From the NCBI GenBank assembly GCA_002449335.1, contig DKDL01000041.1, positions 1 through 9,017 on the forward strand: a stretch of 9,017 bases of DNA. The letters run 5' to 3'. Shown in pieces: positions 1 to 4,874 of the stretch. The first letter of the stretch is position 1. Each line of letters starts with the position of its first letter. The notes under the pieces are model-generated. The model worked only from the letters and a program-made list of their open reading frames with translations. It made no database searches and had not been told where the DNA came from. Origin of the DNA: Succinatimonas sp. UBA6849. GTDB taxonomy: Bacteria > Pseudomonadota > Gammaproteobacteria > Enterobacterales > Succinivibrionaceae. The position numbers and the translations under genes were made by a program.

Positions 1-33
1 ACTAGTTTGTAATTTTTGAGAAATCTCAATTTT

Positions 34-110
34 CCCAAGTTTTTCACGTATTGTCCCAAGTTTTTCACGTATTGTCTACTAGCCCAAGTTTTTCACGTAT
101 TGTCTACTAG
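34..110. repeat. Three-copy 21-28 bp tandem repeat at left edge
   Basis: A 21-bp unit beginning cccaagtttttcac and ending gtattgt occurs three times without mismatch at 34-54, 55-75 and 83-103. The second and third copies carry an extra ctactag (76-82, 104-110), giving two 28-bp units head to tail. The window itself starts with actag, so more units may lie to the left. The unit resembles the region around the start codon of the ATPase gene at 1254: aagcttttcaaatg followed by ctaactag there, aagtttttcacgtattg followed by tctactag here. The repeat therefore may be a reiterated piece of an ATPase gene start. The copies are seen directly; the origin is inferred. Confidence 0.85.
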
Positions 111-183
111 TTCAGATCTCTAAGTTTCATTTTGTGTAACCTCAATTCACAGCCTTGTCGCCGTGAGGTTTTCTTGCATAATT
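103..183 (+). pseudogene. Inverted decayed 5' fragment of an AAA_14/DUF4143 ATPase gene
   Basis: Read on the plus strand, this stretch resembles the 5' end of the ATPase genes that lie on the minus strand. The clearest part is 128-183 against the minus strand of about 1405-1453. Shared blocks are cattttg, cctcaa, acagcctt and aggttttctt, in the same order with near-equal spacing. In the other copy these blocks encode His-Phe-Asp-Thr-Ser-Asn-Thr-Ala-Leu. Here the frame is broken by a taa and small indels, so nothing is expressed in this sense. It overlaps the 3' end of the minus-strand ATPase gene and seems to have replaced its original end. The match is by eye over a short AT-rich stretch. 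Confidence 0.4.
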
Positions 184-1254
184 GTTGTAATAGTAAAGAT
201 CGTGTCCTAATGCTGTTAATTCTTGAGCTATAAAGTTCTCAAAGATTGCACCAAAGTTTAAATTGTCATCTCCACTTATGATCTTAAGTTGAATACCTTG
301 AGAGTACTCAGATGCTAAAAGGCCTACGTCACTCATGAATAATTTGAATAAGCTTCTAGATTTTGATAATTTTAGAGGAACCTTTGGCGTTTCAACATTG
401 TAAACCGGTAAAGCAACACCTGCGTGTTTCAACCAGAGAAAGCTATTCTCATACCTATTAAACTTTATTCCTGACCTGATATCTTTGATGATAAAGCGTT
501 TGTTTTGACTATTAAGTTGAGGAGCTATCAGATCGAAGATCTGTGCAATTGCAAGCTTATTGTTCTTGTCATACAGCGTAATGTCTTTTTTATAGAGATT
601 AACAATTTGCTTTTGTATATCTATTACTTCATTAAGATTATTTGTTTCTATATATCTGTTTACAGCAGCAGGCATGCCTCCTACTACTAGATAAAGTCTA
701 AATAATTCCATCATCTTTTTGTGGATAAAATCGTCAACTGGCTTTTTCTCTTTAAAAGAAATTTCAAGACTGTCTAGAATTTTTGAATTTATCCCAATAT
801 TCAATACAAATTCTCTAAATGTAAGAGGGAACATCCTTTTTATAGTAAGGTATCCAACTGGTACTGATCTAAGATCATTGATTTCAATTCCTAAAAGTGA
901 TCCTGAAAGAATGTAACTGTACGATCCTTCATCAACAAGAAATTTAATATAAGTGATAACTTCAGGACAGATCTGTACCTCGTCAAAAAAGATGAGCGTA
1001 TCTCCTTTTATTAGGTTGTGTTTTGTGAATAGAGACAGTCTGGCAAGAAGATCTTTAGTGTTACTTAGCCCCGTGAACAAAGACATTGCTTCAGGTTGTT
1101 CGACAAAATTGATTTCAATGTAGGTTTTGAATTTTTTTCCAAACTCTCTAATTGAGAATGTTTTTCCAATCTGTCGAGCACCTTCAATTAATAGGGCTGT
1201 TTTGGATGTTTTAAAATGTTCGACCAAAATTTGATCTACGGTTCTAGTTAGCAT
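142..1254 (-). CDS. AAA_14/DUF4143 family ATPase, C-terminally truncated
   Basis: A 370-residue P-loop ATPase of the widespread, mostly uncharacterised AAA_14 plus DUF4143 family. Walker A is GARQIGKT (25-32), Walker B is LIFFDE (87-92) and an SGS sensor-like motif lies at 117-119. The family signature LVVGGMPAAV is at 189-198. A DUF4143-type region runs from about 215 to 350, including YKKDITLYD, the SDVGLLAS segment and GAIFENFIAQEL. Family members normally continue after the LYYYNN-like strand (353-358) into an E-[VI]-D-F motif and several dozen further residues. Here the protein instead ends with an unrelated ARKPHGDKAVN tail, so the C-terminal part is missing. The ATG at 1254 matches the duplicate copy's start, although no clear Shine-Dalgarno sequence is visible. 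Cellular role unknown; activity is doubtful given the truncation. Confidence 0.85.
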   Translation of the reverse strand: MLTRTVDQILVEHFKTSKTALLIEGARQIGKTFSIREFGKKFKTYIEINFVEQPEAMSLFTGLSNTKDLLARLSLFTKHNLIKGDTLIFFDEVQICPEVITYIKFLVDEGSYSYILSGSLLGIEINDLRSVPVGYLTIKRMFPLTFREFVLNIGINSKILDSLEISFKEKKPVDDFIHKKMMELFRLYLVVGGMPAAVNRYIETNNLNEVIDIQKQIVNLYKKDITLYDKNNKLAIAQIFDLIAPQLNSQNKRFIIKDIRSGIKFNRYENSFLWLKHAGVALPVYNVETPKVPLKLSKSRSLFKLFMSDVGLLASEYSQGIQLKIISGDDNLNFGAIFENFIAQELTALGHDLYYYNNYARKPHGDKAVN

Positions 1255-1298
1255 TTGAAAAGCTTTTTAAAGTTTATTTTATCTAAATTATAGATATA

Positions 1299-1390
1299 AA
1301 TTGCCATTTTTCCAACCAAAATTGGATAAAATTGACCTCTTTTCCAACCAATTTAAACTGCATTTTTGCCAATATTCCAACTTTTTTTTC
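1299..1390 (-). repeat. Three-unit ~32 bp repeat array upstream of the ATPase gene
   Basis: Three degenerate units share the plus-strand core ttttccaac preceded by an attg-cc block. The tccaac cores start at 1311, 1343 and 1376, a spacing of 32-33 bp or about three helical turns. On the coding strand the core reads gttggaaaa followed by caatt. The array ends about 45-60 bp before the ATPase start codon, where a promoter or operator would be expected. It could be a set of protein-binding sites for autoregulation; that role is inference. A matching array lies at 1535-1627. Confidence 0.65.
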
Positions 1391-1423
1391 AATCTTGAAT
1401 GTAGGATTTTGTAAGAAAACCTT

Positions 1424-1489
1424 TAGTAAGGCTGTATTTGAGGTATCAAAATGGTGGATTAAAAGTGGATCTATAGTTCTTGTCAGCAT
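1424..1489 (-). pseudogene. 5' remnant of a second DUF4143-type ATPase gene
   Basis: Read on the minus strand from the ATG at 1489, this encodes MLTRTIDPLLIHHFDTSNTA followed by LL. It matches MLTRTVDQILVEHFKTSKTA at the start of the long ATPase copy at about 70 percent of positions. Homology stops just before the Walker A loop and the frame continues into unrelated residues encoded by repeat DNA. The sequence upstream of its start (1490-1553) also aligns with that upstream of the long copy (1255-1316), including the blocks agct.ttaa and ttttrtct. The remnant is therefore the stub of a tandem duplication followed by a large deletion. It cannot encode a working ATPase. Confidence 0.8.
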
Positions 1490-1534
1490 TCTAAGAGCTC
1501 TTAACAGTTGGTTTTGTCTTGAGCATAGACATGA

Positions 1535-1627
1535 TAATGCCAATTATCTAACTAAAAATAACCTAAAATTGTCCACTTTTCCAACTGAATTAAGCCTAAT
1601 TCTGATCGCTTTTCCAACTTTTTAAGA
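1535..1627 (-). repeat. Second three-unit ~32 bp repeat array, upstream of the ATPase remnant
   Basis: Three units have their ccaac-type cores at 1548 (degenerate tctaac), 1580 and 1613, spaced 32-33 bp. Each lies exactly 237 bp from the corresponding core of the array at 1299-1390. In both arrays the third unit runs into ccaacttttt. The array precedes the ATPase remnant's start codon by the same distance as the first array precedes the long copy, so the array and gene start were duplicated together. Confidence 0.65.
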
Positions 1628-1748
1628 AAATTTGGTATACAAAAGAGCAACGAAATCACTTCCAACATGTGGTCTGAGAACGTGTTTTTAAAGCTCATTT
1701 TTGCTATCTGAAAATAAAACTCATCACTAAAAAATACCCTTTAAAAAG
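1628..1748. other. AT-rich intergenic stretch, nothing recognised
   Basis: No convincing gene, RNA or strong promoter was found here. One isolated tccaac at 1661 is out of phase with the repeat array and is probably chance. The stretch presumably carries part of the upstream control region of the Hsp20 gene. Confidence 0.5.
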
Positions 1749-1824
1749 CTTGAAGTGACCACACTTGTATAAGTGTGAAAAGAGAATAAAAGGATTGCAA
1801 GAAGAAGCAATCCGAGGAGCTTTT
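1749..1824 (+). promoter_or_regulatory. Structured leader / control region of the Hsp20 gene
   Basis: CTTGAAG at 1749-1755 matches the -35 element of heat-shock sigma-32 promoters, but no good CCCCAT-type -10 follows, so the promoter call is weak. A perfect 7-bp inverted repeat, CACACTT gtat AAGTGTG, lies at 1760-1777. A second perfect one, GGATTGC with an 8-nt loop and GCAATCC, lies at 1792-1813. The second directly abuts the Shine-Dalgarno sequence GAGGAG (1814-1819), which is 5 nt from the ATG at 1825. Small heat-shock genes often carry RNA thermometers in this position. Here the ribosome site itself is next to, not inside, the helix, so a thermometer role is only a possibility. Confidence 0.45.
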
Positions 1825-2289
1825 ATGAAGAACATGAATAACAGCAATAAGAATATGTTAGCAAGAGTTAATAATGGTTTTAATAAGAACTTTGCACCAA
1901 CACTGTTTGATTTCTTCAGCCGTCCATTAACAGACTTTGACAATATGTTTACTCCAATGGCAACAGACAATGCTCGTGTAGATATTAAAGATTTAGGTGA
2001 TCGTTATCAGCTAAAGGCTGATATGCCAGGAGTAAAGAAAGAAGACATCAAGGTTGATTTTGAGAATGGTGATTTGACCATCAGAGCTGACCATCATAAA
2101 GAGTGCAACAAGAAAGATGAGTTTGGCTTTATGGTTCATGAGCGTTCAGAAGGTACTTACGAACGTAACTTTCATTTTGAAGATGTTGATCCAAAAGATA
2201 TTACAGCAGCCTATGCAAATGGTGAGTTGGATATCTGCTTGATGAAAGCAAAAGATGCTAAGACTTCAACTTCAATTAAGATCCACTAA
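1825..2289 (+). CDS. Hsp20/IbpA-family small heat-shock protein
   Basis: A 154-residue ATP-independent holdase chaperone of the alpha-crystallin family, which binds unfolding proteins in the cytoplasm and hands them to DnaK/ClpB. The N-terminal arm has the LFDFFSRPLTDFDNMF segment (27-42) typical of bacterial class A Hsp20. The alpha-crystallin domain starts near ARVDIKD (50) with the ADMPG strand-loop. It ends with the family motif A-x-x-x-N-G-x-L, seen as AYANGEL (129-135). The C-terminal I-x-I anchor that mediates oligomer assembly is IKI (151-153). The start at 1825 is chosen over an in-frame TTG at 1765 because a strong GAGGAG lies 5 nt upstream and the extra residues would not fit the family. 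It is monocistronic and convergent with the hydrolase gene. It lies next to the rearranged ATPase patch but looks intact. Confidence 0.93.
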   Translation: MKNMNNSNKNMLARVNNGFNKNFAPTLFDFFSRPLTDFDNMFTPMATDNARVDIKDLGDRYQLKADMPGVKKEDIKVDFENGDLTIRADHHKECNKKDEFGFMVHERSEGTYERNFHFEDVDPKDITAAYANGELDICLMKAKDAKTSTSIKIH

Positions 2290-2350
2290 TTAAAGGGGCT
2301 AGTTTTTAAAGCTTAGTCTTACTACCGCAAATCACAATAGTTTATTCTCA

Positions 2351-2385
2351 TAAATAAAAAGGACAGAGCCGCAAGGCTCTGCCTT
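2351..2385 (-). terminator. Rho-independent terminator for the hydrolase gene, possibly bidirectional
   Basis: CAGAGCC (2364-2370), a GCAA tetraloop (2371-2374) and GGCTCTG (2375-2381) form a 7-bp GC-rich helix, extended by three more pairs past one mismatch. On the minus strand the helix is followed by tttttattta (2351-2360), the expected U-tract. It begins 24 bases past the hydrolase stop codon. On the plus strand the tail is only weakly T-rich, but the hairpin may also end Hsp20 transcripts, since no better candidate follows that gene. Confidence 0.8.
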
Positions 2386-2408
2386 AATCAGTTGCATTTA
2401 GCTCTCAT

Positions 2409-3494
2409 TTAAAGATTCTTTTCAAAGAAAGTTTCAATCTTATCAAAAGGGATTACATCCATCTTGTAGTAAAGATCTGTGTGATTAGCATTAGGTATGA
2501 TGTAAAGTTCCTTATTATCACCTTTTAATTTTTTGAAAGCACCTTCAGAAAAATATCTTGAGTGGGCTTTTTCGCCGTGGATCATCAGAACTGGAGTTTC
2601 AATTTCATCTGCATATGACAGAATTGGCATATTCATGAAGGTAGCAGATGAGGTTACCGTTGCACCAGATGTAGAGCCATATGATCTTTCATGATAGCCT
2701 AGTTTGGTTTCGTAGAAATTGATATAGTCTTTTAAAAACTGAGGCATATTATCTTTGATCTTCTTTGGATTGCCACCGGTGGTTGCGTAGTATCCATTTT
2801 TATAATCAACTGTACGCTGTGCTGCAATTTGAGCTCTAGCTTTCTGTCTATTTGCCTTTAACTCTTCAGCTGTCTTACCTTCATCAAAATATCCATTAGC
2901 CATGACTCTAGTCATGTCGTACATAGTTGAGGTTACAGTAGCTTTGATTCTAGGATCTTGAGCTGCAGCGTTTAACGCAAAACCACCAAAACCACAGATG
3001 CCAATGATACCGACTTTGCCATCAGCTACGTTTTCATTATTCAGTAGGTAATCAACAGCAGCTAAAAAATCTTCTGTATTAAGTTCAGGTGAGGAGATGT
3101 TTCTAGGTTCTCCGCCACTTTCTCCAGTAAATGCAGGATCAATAGCTAAAGCAATAAATCCTCGAGCTGCCATCTCCTGAGCATAGCGACCTGATACCTG
3201 CTCTTTTACGGCACCATATGGACCAGCAACAGCTAATGCTCTTAGCTTATCTCCTTTTTTTATATTAGCAGGAGTATAAAGATCACCTACCATGGTGATG
3301 CCAAAGCGATTGTGAAAAACAACTTTGTGGTGATGAGCTCTTTTATCCTCAGGAAAAACTTTATCCCATTTTTCAGATAGAGAAGATGCGTCTATGGTTA
3401 AAGCTGGAGCTTGTGAATCTTTAGCATAAGATGAATTGACAGCTAGTGTAAGTAGCATAGTTGCTACAAGAGGTGCTAATGTTTTTGCTTTCAT
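2409..3494 (-). CDS. Exported alpha/beta hydrolase (dienelactone hydrolase/YcjY-like)
   Basis: A 361-residue secreted or periplasmic alpha/beta-hydrolase-fold protein of unknown substrate. The start at 3494 is chosen because AAAGGAA lies 7 nt upstream and it opens a clear signal peptide. That peptide has a Lys-containing N-end, a LAPLVATMLLTLAV core and an SYA cleavage site near residue 24. The in-frame ATG 30 bases further upstream would bury the signal peptide. The mature part has an oxyanion-side AVAGPYG (about 89-94), AIDPAFTGES (117-126), a nucleophile-elbow region GICGFGG (165-171), HGEKAHSRYF (306-315) and a catalytic-type His in NANHTDLYY (His338). The elbow is atypical: the likely nucleophile is Cys167, with Phe169 where related proteins may have Ser. 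It is a single gene with its own terminator. A TTGACA hexamer lies at 3576-3581 on this strand, but no well-spaced -10 was found. Confidence 0.85.
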   Translation of the reverse strand: MKAKTLAPLVATMLLTLAVNSSYAKDSQAPALTIDASSLSEKWDKVFPEDKRAHHHKVVFHNRFGITMVGDLYTPANIKKGDKLRALAVAGPYGAVKEQVSGRYAQEMAARGFIALAIDPAFTGESGGEPRNISSPELNTEDFLAAVDYLLNNENVADGKVGIIGICGFGGFALNAAAQDPRIKATVTSTMYDMTRVMANGYFDEGKTAEELKANRQKARAQIAAQRTVDYKNGYYATTGGNPKKIKDNMPQFLKDYINFYETKLGYHERSYGSTSGATVTSSATFMNMPILSYADEIETPVLMIHGEKAHSRYFSEGAFKKLKGDNKELYIIPNANHTDLYYKMDVIPFDKIETFFEKNL

Positions 3495-3500
3495 AAAATG

Positions 3501-3507
3501 TTCCTTT
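3501..3507 (-). promoter_or_regulatory. Shine-Dalgarno site deciding the hydrolase start
   Basis: On the minus strand AAAGGAA lies just upstream of the ATG at 3494, with a 6-7 nt spacer. The longer open frame from 3524 has no comparable site. This supports the shorter protein with the signal peptide at its very N-terminus. Confidence 0.8.
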
Positions 3508-3696
3508 ATGTAATTTGTATACATCTACTTTAGAACAGTAAAAAGCAAAAAATAGGCACAATTTTTTCAAAATATTGTCAAATTATGCAAGAAATTGAGA
3601 TTTTTTTAAGAAACGAGTATGTTTTTAGAAATTTTAGATGACAACAAATTTAGAAAACAATCTAAACAGAGGGAGACTGCTCAATAGGGTAGAAGC

Positions 3697-3897
3697 TTAG
3701 TTAGACACATTAGAGCCTGATTTTGAAATTTCGTCGATTAGATCTTCTACAAGATATTCATCACTCATGCAGTGCATATCAGACACGCCTTCACTTACAA
3801 GAGGGTAGAGTTTTGACTTATAGAAAATATCTAAGTCTTTGCGCATGGAGATATGTTCTTTTTTAGCCAACAGAGCAACTTCTCTTGGGTACTTCAT
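3697..3897 (-). CDS. Small hypothetical protein downstream of the DUF3990 gene
   Basis: A predicted 66-residue soluble acidic protein without signal peptide or membrane segment. Its core FYKSKLYPLVSEG (25-37) followed by SDEYLVEDLIDEI (46-58) resembles the short partner proteins that often accompany DUF3990 genes. The SDEYLVEDLIDEI stretch also recalls the TQSKDYIVDDI segment of the DUF3791-like reading frame at 4421-4675, so the two may be distant relatives. It starts 53 bases after the DUF3990 stop on the same strand, which suggests one transcript. No clear ribosome site precedes the ATG at 3897, and an in-frame stop just upstream excludes a longer version. Function unknown. Confidence 0.6.
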   Translation of the reverse strand: MKYPREVALLAKKEHISMRKDLDIFYKSKLYPLVSEGVSDMHCMSDEYLVEDLIDEISKSGSNVSN

Positions 3898-3950
3898 TTT
3901 TTGAGTATTTTATTTGCAGTAAGATTGGATTTGCGTTCATATATGTAACC

Positions 3951-4421
3951 CTATAATCTTGTGACCTTTATATATGTAAGACAACTCAAGGCAAGTGGAG
4001 TACGAAAACAGAATTGCAAATTTGGTTTCTCAAAACGAAGTCTTTTTATGGCTTCATCTTTACCTATAAGACCATCAAAAAACAGTTCTATGGTGTTAAA
4101 AACTCTGTCATTTGCAACTCCACCGATAACAAGATCATAGTTACTTGTGTCCTGTCCGCTTCTGCAACTTAAGATAAAATCGAGCCAACTTTCAGAGTAA
4201 TCATCAAATTTAATTACATTAAGTGTATTGAGCTTGTCTTCAGCGAACTCAAAACTTGAGATAAAGCTGTCTTTGCCTTGTTTTTTAAATTTTTCACAAA
4301 ACTTTAGAGCATCTTTGTATGCAGATGCTAAATAAAAGCCTTTATCTAAATCTGTATAAGAGCGATAGAATTTTATTTTTGGCTTTTCAATGACAGTATC
4401 TGAAACAAGATAGAGGATCAT
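3951..4421 (-). CDS. DUF3990 family protein, ADP-ribosyltransferase-like fold, probably inactive
   Basis: A 156-residue protein with the hallmarks of the DUF3990 family, which is thought to share the fold of ADP-ribosyltransferases. Matches include the N-terminal strand MILY, KGFYLAS (27-33), WLDFILSCRSG (79-89), YDLVIGGVANDRV (95-107) and the C-terminal QFCFRTPLALSCLTYIK (136-152). Family members usually begin LYHGS, where the His would correspond to the first residue of the H-Y-E/Q site. Here this reads LYLVS, so His and Gly are Leu5 and Val6, and the usual DFG before GFY is DLD. Tyr30 and Gln136 are kept. Loss of the His suggests no transferase activity. Its ATG overlaps the stop of the upstream DUF3791-like frame by one base (TAATG), pointing to coupled translation. 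Target and role are unknown. Confidence 0.75.
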   Translation of the reverse strand: MILYLVSDTVIEKPKIKFYRSYTDLDKGFYLASAYKDALKFCEKFKKQGKDSFISSFEFAEDKLNTLNVIKFDDYSESWLDFILSCRSGQDTSNYDLVIGGVANDRVFNTIELFFDGLIGKDEAIKRLRFEKPNLQFCFRTPLALSCLTYIKVTRL

Positions 4422-4675
4422 TAAAAATCACCTATTTGGTTTAACAAACCTCTTTCTTTCATTAAAGAAATGATGTCATCTACGATGTAATCTTTGCTTT
4501 GAGTATGGAGAACTTCATATTCAGGAATGATGTACCTATCTAAGATGTCGCTCTTATCTGAAAGCTATATATAGAGGTCTTGTGGCTTGATACCAAGTTT
4601 TAAGGCAACATTTTCAATGCAGAAAATTGCAAATTCAAGTGTGTTTTGATTGGTTATATCACTCTTTTCTATCAT
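4421..4675 (-). pseudogene. DUF3791-like gene interrupted by one in-frame amber codon
   Basis: Read from the ATG at 4675, 85 codons in one frame end in TAA at 4421-4423, with TAG at codon 37 (4565-4567). Before the stop the product reads LEFAIFCIENVALKLGIK (13-30), and after it DILDRYIIPEYEVLHTQ (43-59) then SKDYIVDDI. Together these give the typical DUF3791 layout, including the LHTQ-x-x-[DE]-Y-[IL] signature. There is no frameshift: a single C-to-T change of a CAG Gln codon would explain the TAG. A good GGAG (4681-4684) lies 5 nt before the ATG. The second half has no nearby ATG for restart, so a full product needs amber readthrough. Otherwise it is a recent pseudogene or a sequence error. 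It is the first intact-length member of the module with DUF3990. Confidence 0.75.
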
Positions 4676-4676
4676 G

Positions 4677-4778
4677 TTATCTCCATAGGTGCAAGACTAC
4701 TTTTAGAGTATATTTTTCTCCGTTAACTAAAACAAGATGCCATATCCGCCAACCATAGTTTCTTAATGTCTTAACTGT
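4677..4778 (-). pseudogene. Possible 3' end of an unidentified upstream gene
   Basis: Thirty-three codons are open on the minus strand. They include NYGWRIWHLVLVNGEKYTLK (7-26) and end in LHLWR. The stop TAA (4677-4679) lies one base before the DUF3791-like ATG, and the GGAG of that gene sits inside the last codons. This tight junction is typical of operons, and the Trp-rich composition looks more like protein than random AT-rich DNA. A stop codon at 4779-4781 closes the frame and no start codon is present, so the 5' part is missing. The family is not recognised. It could still be chance. Confidence 0.3.
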
Positions 4779-4874
4779 TTAAACTAAATCTTTATGAAAA
4801 GTTGATTTTCGGTTGAGAAATAAGGGCAAATAAGCGAAAATACACGCAGTTTTATTTTTGAAAAATCAGTGAAA

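Noticed and set aside
16..29. Small inverted repeat TTGAG aaat CTCAA at the left edge
   Set aside because: Five AT-rich pairs with a short tail are too weak to call a terminator or site.
34..110. CRISPR array
   Set aside because: The copies are directly adjacent with no unique spacers, so this is a simple tandem repeat.
1283..1543. 86-residue open frame on the minus strand spanning the ATPase remnant
   Set aside because: Only residues encoded by 1424-1489 resemble a known protein. The rest translates repeat DNA and the upstream region, so it is not a gene; the remnant is listed instead.
1332..1625. 97-residue open frame on the plus strand
   Set aside because: It is antisense to the remnant and reads through the two repeat arrays. 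The recurring FPTN/FPT segments only reflect the ccaac repeats.
1765..1824. 20-residue N-terminal extension of Hsp20 from a TTG
   Set aside because: The frame is open, but the strong Shine-Dalgarno and family length both point to the ATG at 1825, and the stretch contains the hairpins.
3549..3581. TTGACA (3576-3581) and TATTTT (3549-3554) as a promoter for the hydrolase
   Set aside because: The spacer is 21 bases, too long for a standard sigma-70 promoter, so it is not listed as a promoter.
3649..3666. TTTAGA / TCTAAA inverted repeat after the small hypothetical gene
   Set aside because: Possible weak terminator for the minus-strand module, but the stem is only six mostly A-T pairs and the following tract is poor.
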